Positions 59,046 through 64,000 of a DNA stretch of 64,000 nucleotides are shown here, in pieces. The notes under the pieces were generated by a model that did no database searches, had not been told where the DNA came from, and saw only the letters and a program-made list of their open reading frames with translations. Each line of letters opens with the position of its first letter. Position 1 is the first letter of the stretch. The stretch is from Fibrobacter succinogenes (GTDB lineage Bacteria > Fibrobacterota > Fibrobacteria > Fibrobacterales > Fibrobacteraceae), in NCBI GenBank assembly GCA_902761355.1, contig CACWJY010000009.1, forward strand, positions 1-64,000, written 5' to 3'. The position numbers and the translations under genes were made by a program.

Positions 59046-60011
59046 ATGCAGTTCCCTCCTTGGACTAGTATCGATGATGCGGCTCGTCTGCTTGCAGACG
59101 GCCAGGTGGTGGCGATTCCGACCGAAACCGTTTATGGGCTTGCTGGTAATGCCTACTTGCCCTCTGCACTGGCGCAGATTTTTGCGATTAAGGAACGCCC
59201 GACTTTTGATCCGCTGATTGTTCATATTTGCGAAATAGCTCAGCTGGCGGATGTTGCGGAGAATATTCCCGATGCGGCCTATGCCTTGGCGAAGGCCTAT
59301 TGGCCGGGTCCGATGACCATGATTTTGCCCAAGAAGGAATGTATCCCGGACTTGTGTACGAGCGGTCTCCCGTCTGTGGCGGTGAGGTTTCCGTCGCACC
59401 CGGTGGCTCAAGAAATTATTTGGAAGGCGGGCGTGCCGCTCGCAGCCCCTAGCGCGAACTTGTTCAAGCATGTGAGCCCGACGACGGCCGAACATGTAGC
59501 GGCGCAGCTTGCCGACCGCGGCCTTGCTGGAATTGTGGATGGCGGCCCTTGCAATGTGGGCGTAGAAAGTACGATTGTCTCTTTAGTGGGAGATCCGACG
59601 GTCTTGAGGCCGGGCGCTGTAACGCCCGAGATGATCGCGAAAATCATCGGTGATGTAAAGGTGAAGGAATCTACGTCTAAGCCGGGGCAAGCGATGGCCG
59701 CGCCGGGGCAGTGCGATACGCACTACCGCCCGCAGGTTCCGTTGCTTTACGGTGAAATCCCTGCTGGCTTTACGCTGCCGGAACACTGCGTGCGGATTGC
59801 CTTCGGCAATACCCCCGGCGTGATTCCTGCGACGCTTAATTTGTCGGAATCGGGCAATATGCTAGAGGCGACAGCCAAGCTGTACGCCTACATGCACGAC
59901 TTGGATGACCCCAAGTACGACTTGATTTTGGTGGACCCGATTCCGAATGTCGGAGTCGGTATGGCCTTGAATGACCGCTTAAAGCGGGCAAGTATAAAAA
60001 TTTTGCGTTAG
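59046..60011 (+). CDS. L-threonylcarbamoyladenylate synthase (Sua5/YrdC)
   Basis: A 321-residue enzyme that forms threonylcarbamoyl-AMP for the t6A37 modification of tRNA. The YrdC domain shows VVAIPTETVYGLAGNAY, IFAIKERPTFDPLIVHI, YWPGPMTMIL, SVAVRFPSHPVA and AAPSANLFKHVSPTTAEHV. A linker with STSKPGQ precedes the C-terminal Sua5 domain (HYRPQVPLLYG). This is the long Sua5 form rather than short TsaC. It begins 11 bases behind a terminator with no ribosome site visible; TATTTT six bases before the ATG suggests a leaderless mRNA. A terminator behind it overlaps the end of gmk. Confidence 0.93.
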   Translation: MQFPPWTSIDDAARLLADGQVVAIPTETVYGLAGNAYLPSALAQIFAIKERPTFDPLIVHICEIAQLADVAENIPDAAYALAKAYWPGPMTMILPKKECIPDLCTSGLPSVAVRFPSHPVAQEIIWKAGVPLAAPSANLFKHVSPTTAEHVAAQLADRGLAGIVDGGPCNVGVESTIVSLVGDPTVLRPGAVTPEMIAKIIGDVKVKESTSKPGQAMAAPGQCDTHYRPQVPLLYGEIPAGFTLPEHCVRIAFGNTPGVIPATLNLSESGNMLEATAKLYAYMHDLDDPKYDLILVDPIPNVGVGMALNDRLKRASIKILR

Positions 60012-60048
60012 CAAAATCAAATCCGTGTGGCGATCAAAAAAGTACTTG

Positions 60049-60079
60049 ATAATCCTGATTTAAATCGGGATTATTTTTT
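60049..60079 (+). terminator. Intrinsic terminator after the Sua5 gene
   Basis: ATAATCCTGATTT pairs with AAATCGGGATTAT (one G-U pair) with six T behind. It overlaps the last codons of the convergent gmk. Confidence 0.85.
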
Positions 60080-60631
60080 CTTAAGTATCTCGCGGAGTTC
60101 GTTGGCGGCGCGCTGCAAGTCGTCGTTGATGATGACGTATTCGTACTTGCCCTGCGTCTTGGCAAATTCCATTTCTTTCTTGGCGTTCTTGAGGCGGAGC
60201 TGAATCACGTCTTCGGAATCGGTTCCGCGACCGCGCAGACGCTTTTCTAGTTCTTCTTCGCTCGGTGGCAAAATCAAGATACCTGTGGCGTCGGGGTAAA
60301 CCTTGTCAAAGTTCACCTTGCCAAAAACATCGAGGTCAAAAATCACGCGGTTGCCTTCGGCGAGAGTCTTTTCGACAAAGCTCTTGGGAGTGCCGTAGTA
60401 ATTGCCGTGGACTTCGTTCCATTCGATCAAGCCGTCTTCTTTGATGAGCTTTTCGAATTCTTCCTTTGTTTTGAAGAAATAATGAACGCCGTCGACTTCG
60501 CCTTCGCGCGGCTTGCGCGTAGTGGCCGAAATGGAATACTTGATATCCGGAAAATCCTTGATGACCAAATCCTTGAGGGTGGTCTTGCCTGCGCCGCTTG
60601 CGGCACTCATGACGAATAACTTGTTACGCAT
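60071..60631 (-). CDS. gmk: Guanylate kinase
   Basis: A 186-residue enzyme phosphorylating GMP to GDP. The P-loop is SAASGAGKTTLKDLV (residues 8-22); GMP-binding blocks are SATTRKPREGEVDGVHYFF and EWNEVHGNYYGTP, and the lid has RLRGRGTDSEDVI. The gene is convergent with the Sua5 gene and ends in KKK. TATATT lies only six bases before the ATG and no ribosome site is seen, so the mRNA may be leaderless. Confidence 0.96.
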   Translation of the reverse strand: MRNKLFVMSAASGAGKTTLKDLVIKDFPDIKYSISATTRKPREGEVDGVHYFFKTKEEFEKLIKEDGLIEWNEVHGNYYGTPKSFVEKTLAEGNRVIFDLDVFGKVNFDKVYPDATGILILPPSEEELEKRLRGRGTDSEDVIQLRLKNAKKEMEFAKTQGKYEYVIINDDLQRAANELREILKKK

Positions 60632-60637
60632 AGTGAA

Positions 60638-60643
60638 AATATA
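60638..60643 (-). promoter_or_regulatory. Promoter -10 box of gmk
   Basis: GTATATTTTC on the minus strand; the ATG begins six bases after TATATT. Confidence 0.5.
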
Positions 60644-60689
60644 CCTTTTTTTAGGGGGTGCTGTACACTGTAAGTTTTTTGCAAACTGC

Positions 60690-60695
60690 TATATT
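60690..60695 (+). promoter_or_regulatory. Promoter -10 box of the gene at 60702
   Basis: GCTATATTTTAATC precedes the ATG; TATATT ends six bases before the start codon. Confidence 0.5.
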
Positions 60696-60701
60696 TTAAT
60701 C

Positions 60702-62000
60702 ATGAAGTCCTATGTTTCCCTAATATTGTTGTGGAGTTTGGTTTTTGTCGGGGAGGTTCTTGCCGATCCAACGGTTTCGATCTTTGTCAAAGATGCTTCC
60801 GAATTTCAGGCGATACAGAATGACTTACAGCAATTGAAGGCGGGGATTGGGAGCGACAATCCCGAGGTGGATTCCCTGATTGTCCGTGCAAACCGCATCG
60901 CGAAGATGAATGAGCGATGCAGCATGATTTCGATTAACGATGTACTCGACGAGGCGTGCGGACACTTTTATGCCGTAGAACTCCCAGAATTCGAATCGCG
61001 CTATATGGAAGTGACAGGCGAACTCCGTTTGGGTGTGGTGTCTATGGCGAACGACTTGGAACAGCGTACGCAACAGATTGACGCCTGTACCGAAGCGTTC
61101 TCGAAAATTATCGCCTCTAAGGAAAACCTCTTGAAAATTGAGGGCGGCGTGGATTTGGAACCGCTCTCGCATGCGGGCGCCTTTGATGCCTCTTATAATT
61201 TCAAGCTGCGTTACGATGAACGCCGTATGGACCAGCAGAAGCATTTTGCGGAACTATGGCTTTCTAAGTGTGGCGATATCGTACTCCGTAAGTCCGGCGA
61301 TGAATTTGCCCCGTTGTTTGTGCAGGCGCTTGACCACATGAACGACTCGCTTTTGCACACGAGGACGAACCTAAAGGTGGTGCTTGATTCGACGGATCTC
61401 TCGCTTTACCTGGATTTGAACAGGCCGGTGGCGGGTGCGTATTACTTGAGTGGTGCCGAACTCTTCAACGTGACGCAGATCCCTACTGGAAAGGAAAACG
61501 CACACCTGCTTGTAGACATGAAGGACAAGTCCGTGAACTTCCCGAAGGGACGTGATGGTGAAATGGCCGCTTACAAGGGGCGCGTAGAATTCGAAAAGGC
61601 GAGTGACGACTTGGTGGGGCGCTGGATATGGGGCCGTGATTCTACGGCGATCAAGGCGATGCCCAAGATGAATACAAAAATAGTGTCGTCGGCTTCGTCG
61701 GCAAACGATTCTACGCCGCAAGTGGGTGATAATGTAGATACAGGGCTCCCCGAAGCCAAAAAGGCGGATGGCCCGCATTGGTTGCTGATAGGAATTTCGT
61801 CTGCGGTGCTTGTCGCGGGCACGACGCTTGCGGTAATCTACAACAGTAAGGCAAAAGACGAAAGTAAAAAACAGCCTTCTTCGCAGAAGGAATTCGATGA
61901 CCGGCACGATGACATCGGCAAGTACCAGAATGTACGTGCGGTTGGTATCGGGATGGCTATTGTGGGCGGTATCGGGCTTGGCTTGAGCATTGCTTTCTAA
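60702..62000 (+). CDS. Exported protein of unknown function with C-terminal membrane helices
   Basis: A 432-residue protein. The signal MKSYVSLILLWSLVFVGEVLA is cut before DPTVS. The first half is helical and charged, with three cysteines. A beta-rich part follows (YYLSGAELFNVTQIPTGKEN, then MKDKSVNFPKG). Two hydrophobic segments lie near the end (WLLIGISSAVLVAGTTLAVI and VGIGMAIVGGIGLGLSIAF), so it is probably anchored in the inner membrane. No family is recognised. The start is set by the signal peptide and the -10 box; the frame is open 63 codons further upstream, antisense to gmk, and is rejected. A FISUMP lipoprotein gene follows after 11 bases. Confidence 0.75.
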   Translation: MKSYVSLILLWSLVFVGEVLADPTVSIFVKDASEFQAIQNDLQQLKAGIGSDNPEVDSLIVRANRIAKMNERCSMISINDVLDEACGHFYAVELPEFESRYMEVTGELRLGVVSMANDLEQRTQQIDACTEAFSKIIASKENLLKIEGGVDLEPLSHAGAFDASYNFKLRYDERRMDQQKHFAELWLSKCGDIVLRKSGDEFAPLFVQALDHMNDSLLHTRTNLKVVLDSTDLSLYLDLNRPVAGAYYLSGAELFNVTQIPTGKENAHLLVDMKDKSVNFPKGRDGEMAAYKGRVEFEKASDDLVGRWIWGRDSTAIKAMPKMNTKIVSSASSANDSTPQVGDNVDTGLPEAKKADGPHWLLIGISSAVLVAGTTLAVIYNSKAKDESKKQPSSQKEFDDRHDDIGKYQNVRAVGIGMAIVGGIGLGLSIAF

Positions 62001-62011
62001 GAGGGGACAGA

Positions 62012-62989
62012 ATGAATTCGAAATTAGGACTTATATCTCTCGCTGCTAGTCTCACGGTTCTTGCCTTGTATTCCGCCTGTTCTGATTATCAGGAGGAATT
62101 TGACAGTAACTTCGGGGCTTTGACGTATGAATCGTATCTTGATACTAGCTCTGTCGATCTTTCTTCTGCTACGGACCATTTTTCTAGCAATGCCGAAGAA
62201 ATGTCTTCTGGCGCAGTCCCTGTATCAAGCAGTGTTTATTCGCTGTCTTCTTCGTTACAAGATGAATTGTCGTCTTCTTCCGAAGAAAAGAAGGAATCCT
62301 CCTCGTCGGTTGAAGAATCGTCCAGCAGTTCCGTGAAATCAAGCAGTTCTTCGCAGTCTAGCAGCAGTTCTGTAGAATCGTTAAATTCGAAGAAATGTAA
62401 GGACCCGGAAAATAAATGCATTGTAGACAGTAGAGATGACCAGGTCTATGATACGGTTCAAATAGGCAATCAAATCTGGATGGCGCAGAATCTGAACTAC
62501 AGGACTGACGACAGTTATTGCTATAATGCGATAGATGCTCAGATTACGAATGAGTATTGTGAAACGTATGGCCGTCTTTATAGAATAAAGAAAACACTTG
62601 AGATGACTGATGGTGTTTGTCCCGAAGGTTGGCACGTGCCGAGTAAGGATGAATGGACAACTTTGTTTAAAACCGTGGGGGGGCAAGTCCATGCGGGTGT
62701 TCATCTCAAGTCAAAAACAGGCTGGCAAGGAGGTTCTAGCGATGTTAGCGGCAAGGATGATTTTGGTTTCACGGCGCTTCCAGGAGGTCTAGGACATGGC
62801 GGTTCGGGGTATCAATTTGAGGGTATGGATGCTTGGTTTTTGACTACGTCAATGTCTGACTCAAAAGAGTGTCCTACTTGCATGGCCATTGTTAATCTTT
62901 TCTTTAGTACTGAAGATGCAATTTTTGATCCACGCGTTGGAGAAGAAGCTGTTTCCGTCCGCTGCGTGATGGACGGCGTGACAGACTAA
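62012..62989 (+). CDS. FISUMP-domain lipoprotein
   Basis: A 325-residue surface lipoprotein. The signal ends in LYSAC (lipid cysteine at 23). A Ser-rich linker spans about residues 45-125. The FISUMP domain follows with IVDSRDDQVYDTVQIGNQIW, NLNYRTDDSYCYN, CPEGWHVPSKDEWTTLF and the closing VSVRCVMDG. It is the second member of this family in the window, after that at 33987. GAGGGG precedes the start and the gene follows the unknown exported protein, so both probably share a transcript. The last four bases overlap the convergent glycosyltransferase gene. Function of the domain is unknown. Confidence 0.88.
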   Translation: MNSKLGLISLAASLTVLALYSACSDYQEEFDSNFGALTYESYLDTSSVDLSSATDHFSSNAEEMSSGAVPVSSSVYSLSSSLQDELSSSSEEKKESSSSVEESSSSSVKSSSSSQSSSSSVESLNSKKCKDPENKCIVDSRDDQVYDTVQIGNQIWMAQNLNYRTDDSYCYNAIDAQITNEYCETYGRLYRIKKTLEMTDGVCPEGWHVPSKDEWTTLFKTVGGQVHAGVHLKSKTGWQGGSSDVSGKDDFGFTALPGGLGHGGSGYQFEGMDAWFLTTSMSDSKECPTCMAIVNLFFSTEDAIFDPRVGEEAVSVRCVMDGVTD

Positions 62990-63900
62990 TTTTTCTTGTC
63001 TTCAATGTAGAGCGGTCTCTGCTTGACTTCGTCGTAGATTCGTCCGATGTATTCTCCCATAATTCCGATAGACATCAATTGCACGCCACCAAAGAATACG
63101 ATGGCGGTCATAAGCGATGCCCAGCCGGGGACGGTTGTGGCGGGGCTCAGGAATTTTTCGAGAATAGACCAGATGAGGACTCCGAGGCCAACGATGGTGG
63201 CGAAAAAGCCGGCGTAAAAGCTGAGCTTGAGCGGTGCGGAACTAAATCCGGTAATGCCGTCAAGGGCAAGGCGTACCATCTTCTTGAGCGGATACTTGGA
63301 AGTGCCTGCGGTACGTTCGGCACGGTCATACTTGACCCCGATTTTCTTGAAGCCAACCCAGCAGACGAGCCCGCGCAAGAAACGGCTGCGCTCGGGCAGA
63401 TTTGTGAGTTGGTTCACCACGCAACGGTCCATGAGGCGGAAGTCGCCGGTATCAGGCGGAATGTCGATGCTTGTGAGTTTTCCGATGATACGGTAAAAGG
63501 TGTAGGCGGTAAGGCGCTTGAAAATGGTTTCGCCTTTGCGCTTGTTGCGCTGCGCGTAAACGACTTGGTAGCCTTCACGCCACTTTTCGAGCATTTCGTG
63601 AATCAGGCTTGGCGGATCCTGTAAGTCTCCGTCGATAATCACCACGGCATCGCCTGTAGAATGGTCGAGGCCTGCGCTGAATGCGGCCTGGTGGCCAAAA
63701 TTGCGGCTGAAGTTGATAATTTTATTGTTCGGGTTTCCGGGCAAAAGCGATTCGACGATCTCGCGGGTTCTGTCTTTAGAACCGTCGTTTACAAAAATAA
63801 GCTCGTGCTCAACGTTCTTAAGTTCTTCTTCGAGGACTCGGTATGTTTCTGCAACGATTTCTTCTTCGTTAAAAACGGGGATAATGACAGATAACAACAT
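62986..63900 (-). CDS. Polyprenyl-phosphate glycosyltransferase, GT2 (GtrB/DPM1-like)
   Basis: A 304-residue membrane enzyme. The GT-A domain has LSVIIPVFNEEEIV, FVNDGSKDRT, the DxD-bearing VVIIDGDLQDPP, and the GDFRLMDRCVV and ERSRFLRGLVCWVG blocks. Two C-terminal helices (LSFYAGFFATIVGLGVLIWS and TAIVFFGGVQLMSIGIMGEY) anchor it. The family moves a sugar from a nucleotide donor to undecaprenyl phosphate, for later transfer to O-antigen, lipid A or wall polymers. The end of another gene lies 14 bases upstream on the same strand. Confidence 0.9.
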   Translation of the reverse strand: MLLSVIIPVFNEEEIVAETYRVLEEELKNVEHELIFVNDGSKDRTREIVESLLPGNPNNKIINFSRNFGHQAAFSAGLDHSTGDAVVIIDGDLQDPPSLIHEMLEKWREGYQVVYAQRNKRKGETIFKRLTAYTFYRIIGKLTSIDIPPDTGDFRLMDRCVVNQLTNLPERSRFLRGLVCWVGFKKIGVKYDRAERTAGTSKYPLKKMVRLALDGITGFSSAPLKLSFYAGFFATIVGLGVLIWSILEKFLSPATTVPGWASLMTAIVFFGGVQLMSIGIMGEYIGRIYDEVKQRPLYIEDKKN

Positions 63901-63914
63901 GGTTTGCCTGACTT

Positions 63915-64000
63915 TTATGGAATAAGAGCTGGGTTGATGATGTCTACGTGGTCGCAGTCGATGTTCTCGAGCGGAAAGGTCTTGATTGTAAGCGTCTGGG
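63915..64000 (-). CDS. C-terminal end of an unknown protein, cut by the window edge
   Basis: On the minus strand an open frame enters from the right edge and stops with TAA at 63917-63915. It codes about 27 residues ending NPALIP. The codon use looks like coding sequence and the glycosyltransferase gene follows after 14 bases. Too little is present for a family call. Confidence 0.6.
   Translation of the reverse strand, partial: QTLTIKTFPLENIDCDHVDIINPALIP

Noticed and set aside
60513..60701. A 63-codon upstream extension of the gene at 60702
   Set aside because: It is antisense to gmk, runs through both promoters, and would bury the signal peptide.

Overview
The window looks like chromosome from a Fibrobacter species (phylum Fibrobacterota, gut cellulose degraders). 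Evidence: two lipoproteins with the Fibrobacter succinogenes major paralogous (FISUMP) domain, very serine-rich linkers after lipoprotein signals, a secreted GH16 beta-glucanase, and a uniform promoter -10 close to CTATATTTG or CTATCTTTG. It holds about 52 protein genes, two of them cut by the window ends, plus one gene remnant. No tRNA, rRNA, CRISPR array, transposase or phage gene was seen. No gene-free stretch exceeds 300 bases.

Region 1 (1-18400) is a sulfur-assimilation island. A ThiF/MoeB-like adenylyltransferase and a JAMM peptidase precede a sulfate ABC importer (binding lipoprotein, CysT, CysW, CysA). Then come O-acetylhomoserine sulfhydrylase (MetY), a siroheme sulfite reductase with ferredoxin clusters, an AprA-type APS reductase, a broken aprB, sulfate adenylyltransferase CysDN and an outer-membrane porin. 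On the minus strand follow a class III aminotransferase and an operon of an AhpD-like protein plus a sulfonate-type ABC importer (SsuA, SsuC, SsuB). Sulfate would enter, be adenylated to APS, be reduced to sulfite and sulfide, and be fixed as homocysteine, possibly through a protein thiocarboxylate. Five transcription units here share one promoter element, TTAAGTATTGGAC followed by exactly 18 bp and TATATTT, which marks them as one regulon. The iron-sulfur partner of the APS reductase carries an internal deletion and a frameshift.

Region 2 (18400-28000) is mixed housekeeping. It has a minus-strand unit of glycosyltransferase, topoisomerase III and GH3 glycosidase, then SstT, then the queuosine genes queF and yhhQ, and the conserved yceD-rpmF-plsX cluster.

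Region 3 (28000-38300) holds accessory envelope genes: a putative zinc-peptidase lipoprotein with a small lipoprotein, a GH16 glucanase, an ArsR-type metal sensor with a His-rich metal-efflux permease, ispD with a FISUMP lipoprotein, and AGCS and MFS transporters.

Region 4 (38300-43120) makes and exports surface polysaccharide: rmlB, rmlC, a low-molecular-weight tyrosine phosphatase, a Wza-like export protein and manC.

Region 5 (43200-53800) is a four-gene pseudopilin operon in GspH-I-J-K order. The K-like subunit is 2586 residues long, with bactofilin-like, LamG-like and Ig-like regions behind a prepilin signal. This is the most unusual gene of the window.

Region 6 (53800-64000) has priA (with an in-frame GC-rich palindromic insert), a 972-residue DUF349 protein, Sua5, guanylate kinase, a two-gene envelope unit ending in a second FISUMP lipoprotein, and a polyprenyl-phosphate glycosyltransferase. 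Several genes start only 6-9 bases after their -10 box, which suggests leaderless mRNAs.
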